A stretch of DNA of 64,000 bases from Calliopsis andreniformis (GCF_051401765.1 NW_027480432.1:12542501-12606500), one strand, 5' to 3'. Positions 46,501 through 53,219 are shown, counted from the stretch's first letter. Translations and numbers: made by a program. The notes: a model not told the origin generated them from the sequence alone.

Positions 46501-49500
46501 AATATAAATATTTTATATTGAAGGTTGTGACAACGTGCACGTTACTGGTCAAGAGTGGACTCTTAGTCTATTACATTTGACGAATTTTCAGTATCAGAGT
46601 ATTTATTTTGTGATAATCTTGAATTTTGAAGTGCAATTAATTCTGAACTAGAAAGGGTTAATACGATAAGAGCAGTGTTTTCCAGACTAAATCGCGTTAC
46701 GTTAACTTTACAAATGAAAATCTTTATCTTCTCACCTAATAGTAAAAAATATATGTGTAATATAAATATAATTATAAGAGGTAAGTATCATAATTGTTAG
46801 AAATTTCTTTCTTAAAGGTTAAGAAAATAAAACACACACGTATAACACACTGTTTATTATGTGATTATTCCTTCTTAATCTATACACGCAGTGTATTCGT
46901 GGATCAGTATAATTAGTAATCGTTATGTTTAAAAAGAATATTGTATGAGAAGGAGAATGCTGGAAGCTTTGCGATCCGCACTGGTTGTCTAATTCTCTCG
47001 GACTGACTACGGTTGTCGCTTTCGGTCCCTGCCAGGATCTCCGCCCCTTTTACTGCTTTAAGAAAACAATCCCTTTACCCATTCCAACAATAATCCATGC
47101 ATCGATTTTGCTCTAAATCTAATAAGATCTTGAGATGTGAATATAAAATTTAGATATAAAGTTTCATTGAAATTCATTCAGTCGTTTGAATGCAATTCGG
47201 TTAATAAACATATGCGGTTTTTAAAAAAAAGCTCTCTTTTTATTAGTTAAAACGTAATCAGGGGGTCTTAAAATGAGTTTTTCTGCAGAAAAAATTTTTG
47301 AAATTTTTTTTCATTAGAATACTTTTCTAAGTTGGACACTGAAAATATCCAGGCAATCGGAAAGCTCGCGCAAGGTGCCGCTTGCTAGCGATTGGGATGT
47401 AAACATTTCAAAGAATGAGAGAGTGCGTATCACGATCCACCTTCTCTCTCGACCTCCCGAAGCTGCCCGAAACTGTCCGAAGCGCCGAGCTCACGGATAC
47501 GCGCCCCGTGCGTTAGTATGCGTAGTGGAGGGGGTAATTCTCAAGATTTGCGTCCTCAGTCTGGCAGCACAGGTCCCACCTAGTCGCTCGCGTTGGGAGT
47601 TGTAGCTCCCCGGTTAGTCGGCGTCGGTAGGTTGGGAACCTCTGTTCCCTACGGCATGCGGTAGAGGGGATCTGATATCCCCAACGACGGTGTCGGTGAA
47701 TGTTGGGAGCCGCTGCTCCACGCTGTGTTTACAGTACGCAGGGGAGTAGGATCATTGGGATTGGAATCTGAGGCTGGCGCTACAGGCCACGGCGGCTACA
47801 CCACCCGTTGACCTTGGGGCCGAAGAGTCCGTTGCCTGTGTCTCCCGGGCTACGCCACGGGGGATGCACAGAGACCCGAGGTTGGTGACGCGGAGAGGTA
47901 ACTCTCCCGTCGAGGATCACGGTTATTACCACAAGGAGCGGTTGGAACACCACCTCCAAGGGTCCGTTGGAGGACTGTGGACAGTCTATTACAAAAGAGA
48001 ACCAGCTTGTGTGCTCGTTGCGGTATCGCTCGCTGTAGGTACGCTCGGTAACTGGAACGCTCTGCCGCGTGGTCCGGCCTGCCCGCCTTTTATTCTCGCG
48101 GTGTCACGATTTCACTCACGAGATCGCGAGACTCCGCGGTTGCCGCCTGGCGGCCGCGGCGCGAACCAGGGCGGCCTCGAGTGGGGAGTTCGCGGCCTTC
48201 CTCTTACTCGTTACAACTATTTGCACGTAAATACGTAGAGTACACAATCGATGACTGGAAAAAAGTATTATGGAGCGACGAATCCAAATTTAACTTGTAT
48301 TCAGACGATGGAAACGGATGCGTTTGTCGTCCGATTAATAAGTGATTCGATATGAAATACACGAAAAATATTATCAAATTTGGAGGGGGAAATGTAATGG
48401 TTTGGGGTTGCCTTTCATGGCATGGTGTTGGTCCTCTGTACCGTATTAATGGTAGAATGGATCAAATACAATATCGTGACATTCTACAATACACAATGTT
48501 GCCATACGTTACAAACCACATGCTACATGATTGGACGTTCCAACACGACACGACCCCAAACACACAACCAGAACAGTTAAAGCATGGCTGCAAAGTAAAA
48601 AAATTAATATTTTGGATTGACCTGCTCAATCGCCGGACCTTAACCCAATAGAAAATGTATGGAGTGAGGTAGAAAGATTAATGACAGGTGGAAAATTTTC
48701 AAATGGTGACAATTTATTTGCAGAAATAAGCCGTAATTGGATGTCCTTATCCGAATCCTATCTGCAAAGACTTATTACAAGTATGCCAAGGAGGTGTCAA
48801 GCTGTCATTAACAGTAATGGATGTACAACTAAATATTAATAAATCGTTCGGAAACTTTTGTCGGGCCATATTTCAGGCAAATATGTAAAATTTTAAATGT
48901 AAGAAAATAAACATACTTTTTTTAAAGATGATTTCGGTGAATTCCTGTAGACCATTAAATTTTCTATTGATGTGCATAATTACATTTGTTTATAACTCCA
49001 AATGAAACACATAAAATTGCATGGAATACAAAAATTGATATCGTTCGGAAACTTTTGTCCGCAACTTGAAAAGAAGAGGGTGTGCCAATACTTTTTTGAG
49101 CCACTGTAAATAGCAATTTGAATATGAACGCCCTACAACTTTTATCCGAATTATGTTTTCATATTTGTCATAATTTTGTGACATTTAATCGTTCTTAGTT
49201 ATATGGAACATATTGTGTGATAATCTAAATTTATAATAATTCATTTTGTTTCATAGAAATTGCAAAATATACAAAAATGCAATTTGTCCATGTTTTGATA
49301 TTTACGCCTGTAAGCTGACTCTACAAGATGAAAATCATTTTGATATTATTCGTAATAAATAATTGTACCTTATGATTAATGCATACAAAACACTTAGATA
49401 TAGATGTTTTACTTCGTACATTTAGTGGGTTTAGCTGTAGGGAACATATTAAGTTAACATTAAAATTTAATGATTATTTCAATAATATAAACAATTGTTT

Positions 49501-49929
49501 TGTCTGTTTACAGAATATATCTGTCGTGTTTACTATGAACAAAATGTTTTTGACGGAAATTATACTGATATTAATATTACCCAATATTACGAAGCTCTAA
49601 TAAAATTAAACATCGAATCTGAAAACGCTGTAATTGCTAAAGCTATGCATTTAAAAAAGACAGACAACTTGATTACAGCACGGGAGGTGTTAAAAGACAT
49701 ATTCATAACGAGACCACATTCATTATATGGTTGGATAGTATTAAGTGAAATAAATATAAGACTCTATTGCTGGGAAGATGCAGAAAATACTATAAGACAA
49801 GCATTAAAGTGTAAAGAATCTAAAATAACGAATAAATTACTTTACGAAATGGAACTAATATTAATTGAAGCATTGGCCAGGAGTAGCAACAAGCAGAAAT
49901 GGAAAGCCGCATTACAGCTGTGTGAAAAG
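22598..49929 (+). CDS. TTC37: SKIC3/TTC37, Ski complex TPR scaffold, 5' part
   Basis: Three exons join in phase: 22,598-22,920, 23,011-23,381 and 49,514-49,929, with GT-AG borders, giving 370 codons (MSNEIKIALKEARESFMQNE onward). The start, an acidic/basic helix, then YVDVITKCKEILKKDKKNYA and PNNPVAWQGLVVYYEK, follows the N-terminal TPR pattern of TTC37, where alanine, tryptophan and leucine recur in helical pairs. Exon 3 continues with NVFDGNYTDINITQYYEAL and further TPR helices. In the family SKIC3 scaffolds the SKIC2 helicase and SKIC8 to feed mRNA 3'-5' into the cytoplasmic exosome. Family members run to over 1,200 residues, so about two thirds is missing; no further exon is certain before 64,000. 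Intron 2 is 26,132 bp and consists almost wholly of nested transposons. The coding frame itself is intact. Paired head to head with UTP13. Confidence 0.85.
23829..25175. mobile_element. 1.35-kb foldback element inside the Tigger terminal repeat
   Basis: Two arms of about 549 bp (23,829-24,377 and 24,627-25,175) are near-perfect reverse complements starting GGGTCATTCCACGCG, with a 250-bp unique centre. A 4-bp duplication GGAC flanks it (23,825-23,828; 25,176-25,179). There is no coding capacity; open frames in the arms are mirror images. Its superfamily is not recognised. Confidence 0.8.
25208..25695. repeat. Subterminal tandem motif array of the Tigger element
   Basis: A motif close to TCTCGTCCGYGAGTGGTAGT followed by CGATTC occurs at 25,208-25,234, 25,564-25,590, 25,616-25,642 and 25,669-25,695, the last three about 52 bp apart. 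Its core TCTCGTCCG also forms the element's terminus. Such arrays often bind the transposase; that role is inferred. Confidence 0.6.
26268..26649 (-). repeat. Three tandem intron-like modules behind the transposase frame
   Basis: On the minus strand three segments (26,649-26,573, 26,507-26,433, 26,355-26,269) each start GTA after AAG and end TATAG or ACAG before AA. They share AAAATGTCCAGCAA and TATAATTTT-type stretches (the first is more diverged). They are separated by 65- and 77-nt exon-like pieces. They look like a triplicated small intron. Confidence 0.5.
26609..28297 (-). pseudogene. Tigger/jerky-type transposase with one nonsense codon
   Basis: Translation from the second Met (about 28,297) gives MAQVQKTKTKVFLSFEDKLK, an N-terminal psq-type helix-turn-helix. 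A CENP-B-type DNA-binding domain follows (WVRNFKQRHNI), then a DDE nuclease with the acidic residues in NMDESGLMW, LLIDNCQGH and LQPLDQGIIAKFK. A TGA at 27,157-27,155 interrupts an otherwise continuous frame exactly where relatives have Trp (DIRNC-stop-NKIFPNE). Beyond it the frame stays open to 26,609 with an acidic EEEPEPEPQ stretch. A single Trp-to-stop change therefore seems to have truncated a protein of about 560 residues. The first 380 residues include all three catalytic acids. Confidence 0.8.
28420..28690. other. GC-rich segment inside the Tigger element
   Basis: This stretch is markedly richer in G+C than the element around it and contains CCGGCCGTCGCTATCGCCGC. It lies between the transposase start and the right inverted arm. 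No protein is recognised on either strand. It may be captured or inserted foreign DNA. Confidence 0.35.
29127..29500 (-). pseudogene. Mariner-like DDE transposase C-terminal remnant
   Basis: Reading the minus strand from about 29,500 downward: LLESIPLSLRRNMIFQHDRA, then PPHYTRDVRQFLNEHF, then WPPRSPDISLLDFF, and after a frameshift LREHVKEIVYSEI. The QHDxAPPHY and PPRSPDxxxLDFF blocks carry the second and third catalytic acidic residues of IS630/mariner-type DDE transposases common in insects. The frame is broken and the 5' two thirds are missing, so it is inactive. Confidence 0.75.
29626..31980. other. Intronic DNA of SKIC3, mostly unassigned
   Basis: AT-rich DNA without a supported gene. 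At 30,145-30,230 a GC-richer patch has AATGCTACGCGCGTTA, similar to ATGCTACGCGCGTCA upstream of the hAT transposase (41,845), so it may be a small hAT-related remnant. Short open frames at 30,932-31,466 have no recognisable similarity. Confidence 0.4.
32321..33990 (+). CDS. Gag-protease region of gypsy element 1
   Basis: The open frame starts at 32,321 (or the Met at 32,402, MESRLDRLENMMEEFLRRSR) with an Arg/Ser-rich N-terminus, then a capsid-like stretch (ENWVRHVDYLVARFAWDD). Two CCHC zinc knuckles follow at about residues 315-345 (CYNCGKIRHLAREC and CSVCKKLGHRRENC). An aspartic protease begins at about residue 378 (LVDTGSAYTIV) with its partner motif DVILGRDFL. No stop separates gag and protease. 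Just before RT (about 33,970) some 14 codons and the frame are lost, so the polyprotein is broken. Confidence 0.8.
33980..35120 (+). pseudogene. Reverse transcriptase-RNase H of gypsy element 1
   Basis: RT motifs read in order: ANGIIRESESPYASPITLVK, MCVDYRKLNAI, LDLASGYYQLPV, EFLRMPFGLTNAP and YIDDVIIPS with the catalytic DD. A frame change near 34,450-34,510 separates this from the next part (VRQFLGLANYFRKFIKN). RNase H follows (TELHTDASSIGVGAILL, YELETMAVVFALKHFRVYL). It is disrupted just after VVTDC. Typical Ty3/gypsy pol layout, now defective. Confidence 0.8.
35175..35596 (+). pseudogene. Integrase zinc-binding domain of gypsy element 1, cut off
   Basis: The frame carries the HHCC zinc-binding domain (CHDDAGHLGTEKTLERIQRN, ACLSCGYYKHT). 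It ends at the boundary with the LTR starting at 35,597, before the catalytic DDE core. No continuation was found to the right, so the rest was lost when or after element 2 inserted. Confidence 0.75.
35597..35994 (+). repeat. 5' LTR of gypsy element 2
   Basis: It starts TGTTAG and ends CTAACA, a perfect 6-bp inverted pair, and is followed at once by the TCAGAAGTGGGAT leader motif (35,995-36,007). Its left edge coincides with the break in the integrase frame of element 1. Confidence 0.7.
36119..37098 (+). pseudogene. Gag of gypsy element 2
   Basis: The first part (MATTSNPSLLDELVRQVLEK, to 36,535) includes a capsid-like stretch with WYQTWEAQPCTWEKF. A frameshift or deletion near 36,510-36,600 interrupts it. 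The second part carries two CCHC knuckles (CYNCDNLGHTARQC, CTYCSKRGHEEINC) separated by an Arg/Ser/Pro-rich linker with SPKRQSPKR repeats. It ends in a TAA at 37,096-37,098 directly in front of the protease, in the same frame. Confidence 0.75.
37099..38495 (+). CDS. Protease-RT-(RNase H) of gypsy element 2, 3'-truncated
   Basis: The protease starts MDSGATCSLI and has DLILGKNIL. RT motifs are complete: SSYASPIILVKKKNG, MCIDFRALNRITLKDRYPLP, LDMASGFYQIPI, FLRMPFGLANAP, LVYLDDILIPS, and SLNIKKCLFF. The connection/RNase H part begins (ELHTDASS) but breaks off at about residue 465, after which the frame runs into unrelated sequence until 38,607. RT itself looks intact. Confidence 0.8.
38500..39290. 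other. Unassigned repeat-rich DNA after gypsy element 2
   Basis: It includes the 105-bp tandem duplication at 38,659-38,868. At 39,090-39,290 there is a stretch sharing TGTATTATMGACGTTC with 54,610-54,640, so it may belong to another LTR-type repeat. No coding sequence is recognised. Confidence 0.4.
38659..38868. repeat. 105-bp tandem duplication
   Basis: Two head-to-tail copies (38,659-38,763 and 38,764-38,868) share TCGTTAGTATAGAATCAA and GATCTAACGTCGATTTGGAT. They differ at scattered bases. Confidence 0.7.
39290..39735 (+). repeat. Longest copy of dispersed repeat family R1
   Basis: It runs from AATACGTATTGGCACAAG to CAAGCAATCTTGAAAAGTCG. It matches copies at 7,915 and (reversed) 5,840, and carries GAGAGAGTAAGGCTAACATT, CTTCTCTCTT and AGTAGAGGGGGAAATCAC. 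These correspond in order to the terminal-arm motifs of the CTGTGCTGCC foldback elements. Confidence 0.6.
40333..40790 (+). pseudogene. Tc1-like transposase, N-terminal half
   Basis: MARKRIDKKNESVVIKLRDK begins a Tc3/paired-type helix-turn-helix (ISKHLQISKSTVFEILKRV). A stop at 40,501 and a second frame starting near 40,572 (REKIGLFDVNARTVQKRLAE, RPAKKPLLKKKN) show decay. The frame runs to KARLL at 40,790, where the LTR insertion cuts it. Confidence 0.75.
40951..45247 (+). mobile_element. Complete hAT transposon with 336-bp terminal repeats
   Basis: The ends CAGTGATGCCA and TGGCATCACTG fit the hAT consensus and are bracketed by a perfect 8-bp duplication GCCGGATG (40,943-40,950; 45,248-45,255). 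The terminal inverted repeats extend to 336 bp (40,951-41,286 and 44,912-45,247) and differ at only a few positions, which argues for a recent insertion. It holds one intact transposase gene. It landed in the solo LTR that had earlier split the Tc1-like element. Confidence 0.9.
42016..44121 (+). CDS. hAT-family transposase, intact, 701 residues
   Basis: The frame is uninterrupted from MDSGPAKRYKKRFQQHWF to a TAA. Near residues 34-60 a zinc-finger-like CFCKACNKVF...H suggests N-terminal DNA binding. The RNase H-like core shows EDETSDSTNDKW (first catalytic Asp in the DxSTD context), ALSCDNASVMTG (second Asp) and LPCVCHSVALA (the C-x2-H block). The C-terminal hAT dimerisation region has LPHSNATAERIFSMLPDIKS. 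All hallmarks of an active hAT enzyme are present. The 730 bp before the ATG are a terminal repeat plus a leader with short CG-rich stretches; downstream, an inverted ACAAATGGGCGGTT-like hairpin occurs near 44,330-44,395. It could also be a recently domesticated copy, but the intact ends favour a transposon. Confidence 0.9.
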   Translation: MDSGPAKRYKKRFQQHWFDADDSLKVWLQTISTDESKCFCKACNKVFDCGLSEIRRQSFTQLHIKSMQQMCNNNTGGIGSTTTGEEPLPTENQTEEFVASSSSSILDEKIKIAEIKYAAFFAEHNVPLSVASDFLHLMQDIGKEPKVLQGMKISHSKCSKVIANVLGVRERERIIDNVRHTKFSVYEDETSDSTNDKWLTLAVKYVEPCRLSIRTELLQLIHLDASDCSAEKIFKSFENQLLKMQIPLQNIAALSCDNASVMTGRYSSFKSKLLEKHPNAVTLPCVCHSVALAASTAYATIPDECDKLLRGVASYINSSPKRAAIFRQFQESFEKSPVKVLKFSDTRWLARHQCVQRFLFIWDDLVRFFSEQKFSEKSKAATEFLSSLSRYDIKGYFYFMEFTLNILNSFNASFQKSETMVQELQPSSVRLLLFFLNKFLKPALLRHTDLIRQVDFSLPCNQVSLNEVNLGPECTDFLEEATQNGMSEVEVRSFRENCLRFYVTVSNEIRNRLPHDDIFLKQLTVFKPVNALFSSDRVSTFADVAAVARQFGVSSTDELQKEWNFLYNGTTQAQKDDWAKMIFDDMWADICKLETPENISLFPYLKSLVNTVRCLPHSNATAERIFSMLPDIKSKKRNKIGADLLDSICVVRTSLKARHETSRTMSVDDRHLELMSGQHLYKNLTRLEIFKQLTLNAVENR
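45408..45457. repeat. 10-bp subterminal repeat array of FB-a
   Basis: Five consecutive decamers of the type CTTCGGGCAG (CTTCGGGCAG, CTTCGAACAG, CTTCGGACAA, CTTCGGGCAG, CTTCGAGAGG). Other arms carry fewer: about three to four near 47,455-47,485, about two near 56,235-56,255, about one near 56,822, and about three near 59,390-59,420. Subterminal repeats like this are typical transposase-binding arrays. Confidence 0.7.
46140..46320. repeat. 38-bp minisatellite in foldback element
   Basis: About five tandem units of the form AACTCSAAATATCTCTTTTC followed by CCGGTCCTAGCTCTAACC. Reverse-complement units occur at 45,950-46,025 on the other arm. The same array occurs in FB-b (58,010-58,170 reversed, 58,915-58,975) and FB-c (55,710-55,830). 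Confidence 0.75.
46795..47089 (-). mobile_element. Small solo LTR inside FB-a
   Basis: TGTTAGAAAT at the left and ATTCCAACA at the right are flanked by a 5-bp duplication ATAAT (46,790-46,794; 47,090-47,094). The empty site ATAATCCATGC is preserved at 59,106-59,116. The same LTR is present in FB-b at 57,210-57,530, opposite orientation relative to the window. A 5-bp duplication suits a Bel/Pao- or copia-like element. Confidence 0.75.
48216..48839 (+). pseudogene. Tc1-like transposase, C-terminal half
   Basis: After the insertion the frame continues FARKYVEYTIDDWKKVLWSD then ESKFN (first catalytic Asp), GGGNVMVWGCLSWHGVGPLY, FQHD (second Asp), and, after frameshifts near 48,580-48,640, AQSPDLNPIENVWSEVERLM (third catalytic acidic position). 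It ends TTKY-stop. Several internal stops make it inactive. Confidence 0.8.
49109..49513. other. Ordinary intron sequence before SKIC3 exon 3
   Basis: AT-rich, without repeats or coding potential, ending in the acceptor CTGTTTACAG at 49,504-49,513. Confidence 0.5.
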
Positions 49930-50082
49930 GTAAGACGACCTCTTGTTAATTTATTTGTGCTTTGAGTTGTTTCCAAATAGAGAATGTAAACTTTTGCATT
50001 TCCATAGTTTGAGTACTGACAAGAGAGCCCAACTAGATCAAAAAATAGTTATAGCAACATGTTTTACCTACCTTTATTTTAG

Positions 50083-50140
50083 AGTAATGATGAATTGGAG
50101 TTAATACTAAGATTTTATGATAGAAATTTGCGCACAGAAG
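50083..50140 (+). CDS. Possible exon 4 of SKIC3/TTC37
   Basis: After TTTATTTTAG a 58-nt open segment reads SNDELELILRFYDRNLRTEG and ends at a GTGTAT donor. Its phase (0 in, 1 out) fits exon 3, which ends in phase 0 at LCEK. The conservation of this small segment in the family could not be judged, so it may be a chance match. Confidence 0.3.
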
Positions 50141-50543
50141 GTGTATTTACTAGATGAGATGGGCTGTAACTAGTGGTGGGATTCAAATAAATTAACATTC
50201 GGGTCGATACGCTACTGACAAAAAGATAGTTTATTGTTTTTGAAAATATTATTATTTGATGTAGTTATACAAAACCAGTGACAAAAATATATTGTGTTAT
50301 ATAACAAGTTACAAAAATAATATAAAAATGTTTTATTGTACACTTTACAAAAAGGAACGATGAAATTACGACTTCAAATGTCAAATATGTCCATATCGCT
50401 TCTCGATTAACGTCTTCTTCTGCAATTTCTTTTCCTTTTATACGAAAATATCGATTGTATGATTAATTCTTAACCACTATAGAATCGCAAATCTATTCCT
50501 TCAGAATTAGGTTAATTCCAATAATAGCCATTATATTTGCTAT
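50141..50543. other. Intron sequence, nothing recognised
   Basis: AT-rich DNA between the candidate SKIC3 exon 4 and the solo LTR at 50,544. No motif found. Confidence 0.4.
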
Positions 50544-52064
50544 TGTAACGTCTCTAAAACGATGCTACGTTGTCCATGGAAGAGCGGCTTTCCAATGGAG
50601 GAAAAGGTGGGGGTTCGTGTGGCGTGCGGTTAAGGAGTTGAAATCCAAGGCTTATATCTTTCTTAACAATAATTTATTCAACAAATACTTATTCTAGTCC
50701 TAACTTTAATACAATATTGATATCTATTCTAATCTAGTTAAATATTAATAAAATCATAAGATATGAGGTTATATTATGTGTGATTATATGAATGTGAAGT
50801 TATATTGAACATGATTATAATTATTCATCTCGATAACGCAAGAGTTATGTTATATATCGTTGAACGAGAGTTAGGTTAGGTGATATTATTCACGGTAGAG
50901 GATCCTCTATACAAGGCGCAGTGTGTTGTACATGTGTCTACAATAGATCTTGTCTCGTATGCCCTGGTTGCTACCAAAGTTATAGGTGCCTATAACCTCA
51001 GAGCGGTCTCAAGATTCCATGAAACATATAATCTTTGCCTTAATTGCCTAAGCATCCGTAAGCCCTTTGTTATCTTTTCTACATCAGTCGCTACCCTGGA
51101 GAAAAGACTCTTCAGGAGCGGTCTTAGAAATGCGTCCGACTAGGAATGGCTTCTAGCGCTTGTTGGCAGGCGATTCGTCTGCTTACGGCAAGCACGAACT
51201 CTATATTAAAGGAGCATCAATTACTATTTGGTAGAACGGTCGCTACCCCTAAAGGAGCGGTCTCGATCTTTAGTATATCAGCTACCTCCTAGATGTCGTC
51301 CGTACTGCACTTACTTAGAATCGTCGTAGTGCACTTGTCATAAAGTTACTCAAGATTGAACCTGTAAAGGAGCATCAAATACCCTTGATCTCTGGAAAAC
51401 GGTCGCTACCTCTAAAAGAGCGATCTCGATCTCACTGGACGACTATATCAGCTGCCTTCAAGATCTTCGTCTGTTCGGAACCTGATGCCAGGAGGAAGTG
51501 CGTCTCTTGCTGCTTTCGCAGCTCCTTATATACCCGCTAGTCGGAGTTCGCGCATGCGTAATGTCTTATTTTCTAATGGCGGTTTCATTCTAATCGTAAA
51601 TGAAAACGTACGATATACGTTGTGTTTATGTTAATGTTGGGTATCCGTCGGTTCGGGAGTATGGTCCGATTAACTTAATGCACACTTGTTTATTCACTCA
51701 AACCGTATATTAACATCTAACAAATAATAATACAGTACGCGTGTTGCGTGCGTGCTCGGAGGCCGCCATGATGAGACTCTCTAGCGTGTCGCCCCCCCCC
51801 CCCCCCCCCCCCCCCGGCCGAGTCGCGCAGGAGCATGCGCGCCACCCAACAGTTAAAATATAATTGGAACTTATAATATATGATATAAAAACAAGGTACA
51901 CAAATATTAATTAGTATGAAGATAATAGAATACACAGTAATATAATAATAAAGTATTAGAAGGATACAAATATAGAGAGAGATGGTAATAGATAGAGAGA
52001 GATAGTAATAGATAGAGTGAGATAGAAATGGATTGAGTGAGAGGGAAGACCGTGGGTCGTTACA
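50544..52064 (+). mobile_element. 1.5-kb solo LTR
   Basis: It starts TGTAACGTCTC and ends GGGTCGTTACA, with the 4-bp duplication CTAT on both sides (50,540-50,543; 52,065-52,068). The first and last seven bases (TGTAACG/CGTTACA) are an inverted pair. It contains a diverged duplication (about 51,210-51,300 and 51,367-51,480, sharing AAAGGAGCATCAA and CGGTCGCTACC). It also has a 24-bp poly-C run and a GATAGAGAGAGATAG microsatellite near its end. No retroviral-type protein domain. Confidence 0.75.
51792..51815. repeat. Poly-C tract, 24 bp
   Basis: Uninterrupted run of 24 C in the written sequence, inside the solo LTR. Length is likely variable and prone to sequencing error. Confidence 0.8.
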
Positions 52065-52439
52065 CTATTTTAGAAATAGTTAAGCGACTTATTTGAGCAT
52101 GTTATGTTTACTCTTCATAAATTCCTTCCTGTTTCTCCACATTTTTTTTTTATTGAGCATTTAAGACCTCTTACGAGTCTTATTTCTGCTGTACCATAAT
52201 ACAACTTTACAATAGGCCAAATTGTACAAACATAATCTGTGTTATATAATACATAGATTCAAGCTGACGTTCTAGGTTGTAATTGTTACTCTAAATTTTG
52301 AGATTACGATTTTTTAAAAAACTGTGAATGTGTGTACAGATTGGTATGTTTGGTTCAGTAATTATCATGTCTATACTTAAGGGAGGGTTTAATTTAATTT
52401 TTTGTAGTTACCTTATTAGTTTAGATCGTTGTGAGTTAT

Positions 52440-53210
52440 GGAGATTGCACTGTCATATTATATGGTTTACATCTTGAGTTGCGTTTTCGCATTCACATTT
52501 TGGTTCATTGATAATACCTATGTGAGAGAATGATGCGGCTAAACTGTAATAATCAGCACTGCAGCGGTTTATGGTGACAATAAGCTCATGCGAAAGCCTT
52601 TTGTGGACATACCATGGGACTGAATTATCACGATGGAATTTTTGGAAATAACTTTTCCCCTTTATAAGACTTTGTTGTTTTACAATGTTAATGATTTTTG
52701 AGCTTGCCGATTTACGAAAGTTTTCGAATAAGTCCGTGTAAGGGATAATCAGTATTTCGTCCTTGGGTGTTATAGTAGTCAACTTAGCTAAACGTTAGCT
52801 AAACGCTTTCGTCGCCTTCTATACTGAAATGCGACGGGATCCAGAAAAATGTTATGTTTCTATTGGAATTTTTTTGTAAGAACAAGTTGTATCGTTTTTT
52901 TATTTCAAGAATGTAAGCGTTTCTTTTTTATATCGGCTTTAGTGCTCTGGATGCTTTACAAAGCACTTACGGAGTCGGAAAAAATAAGAATGTCTTTGTC
53001 ACTGCATTTTAGAGAGATTTCAAGAGCATCGTTTACTGCTATACATTCCGCAGTGAAAACGGAAGCTCTGTTGTTGATACTTCTTGTCCTTGCAATACCT
53101 AGCTTGGGGGACTTGCAAGCTGATCCTACGTATCTATTATCCGGTATTTTGCTTCCGTCTTTATAAATCGCGTAGGCATTATCTCTGTAGAGTAATCTCA
53201 GTCATTAGTT
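52440..53210 (-). pseudogene. LINE ORF2 C-terminal remnant with RNase H domain
   Basis: On the minus strand from about 53,170: DGSKIPDNRYVGSACKSPKL, then FTAECIAVNDALEISLK and ILIFSDSVSAL, the core of a LINE-type RNase H. After several stops the frame at 52,782-52,453 gives RLSHELIVTINRCSADYYSL and CECENATQDVNHII, the post-RNase H zinc-knuckle-like tail of I/R1/Jockey-type LINEs. The endonuclease and RT are absent. Long decayed. Confidence 0.7.
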
Positions 53211-53219
53211 GGTTTGGAT

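Larger units (their letters stand above)
45318..47572. mobile_element. Foldback element FB-a, CTGTGCTGCC ends
   Basis: Inverted ends CTGTGCTGCCAGACTGAGG and its complement are flanked by the 8-bp duplication GTCCCACC (45,310-45,317; 47,573-47,580). Arms of about 625 bp pair with each other; the centre carries a 38-bp minisatellite. The 8-bp duplication and the TGxTGCCA-like end suggest hAT-driven movement. No transposase. A small solo LTR lies in the right arm. Confidence 0.85.
45278..47719 (+). repeat. Cluster of small covarying hairpins in the solo LTR
   Basis: Short perfect stems with small loops occur at 45,278-45,292 (GGAGC/GCTCC), 45,303-45,316 (GTGGG/CCCAC), 47,595-47,610 (GGGAG/CTCCC), 47,634-47,649 (GGGAAC/GTTCCC), 47,666-47,682 (GGGGAT/ATCCCC) and 47,705-47,719 (GGAGC/GCTCC). 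Between the second and third lies the FB-a insertion. The stem bases change in compensating pairs from one hairpin to the next. Confidence 0.65.
40791..48215 (+). mobile_element. Solo LTR of about 0.86 kb, itself interrupted twice
   Basis: It starts TGTGACCACG and ends CTCGTTACA, with a 4-bp duplication ACTA (40,787-40,790; 48,216-48,219). Parts belonging to it are 40,791-40,950, 45,248-45,317 and 47,573-48,215 (with the 8-bp duplicates shared). No internal retrotransposon domain is present. Ends and TSD length resemble the solo LTR at 50,544-52,064. It contains a cluster of small hairpins. Confidence 0.75.
39944..49066 (+). mobile_element. Tc1-like transposon, split by later insertions
   Basis: Inverted terminal repeats of about 220 bp (left from CAGTTGCGGACAAAAG at 39,944; right ending CTTTTGTCCGCAACT at about 49,066) enclose two halves of a Tc1/Tc3-type transposase. 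The coding frame resumes perfectly if 40,791-48,215 plus one 4-bp duplicate is ignored. Beyond the right repeat a further 40 bp ends in GAGCCACTG before TA (49,107-49,108), resembling another Tc1-family end. Confidence 0.8.

Noticed and set aside
47375..47605. Similar small frames at 47,375, 56,592 and 59,310
   Set aside because: They lie in the foldback terminal arms and extend past the element ends into unrelated flanks.
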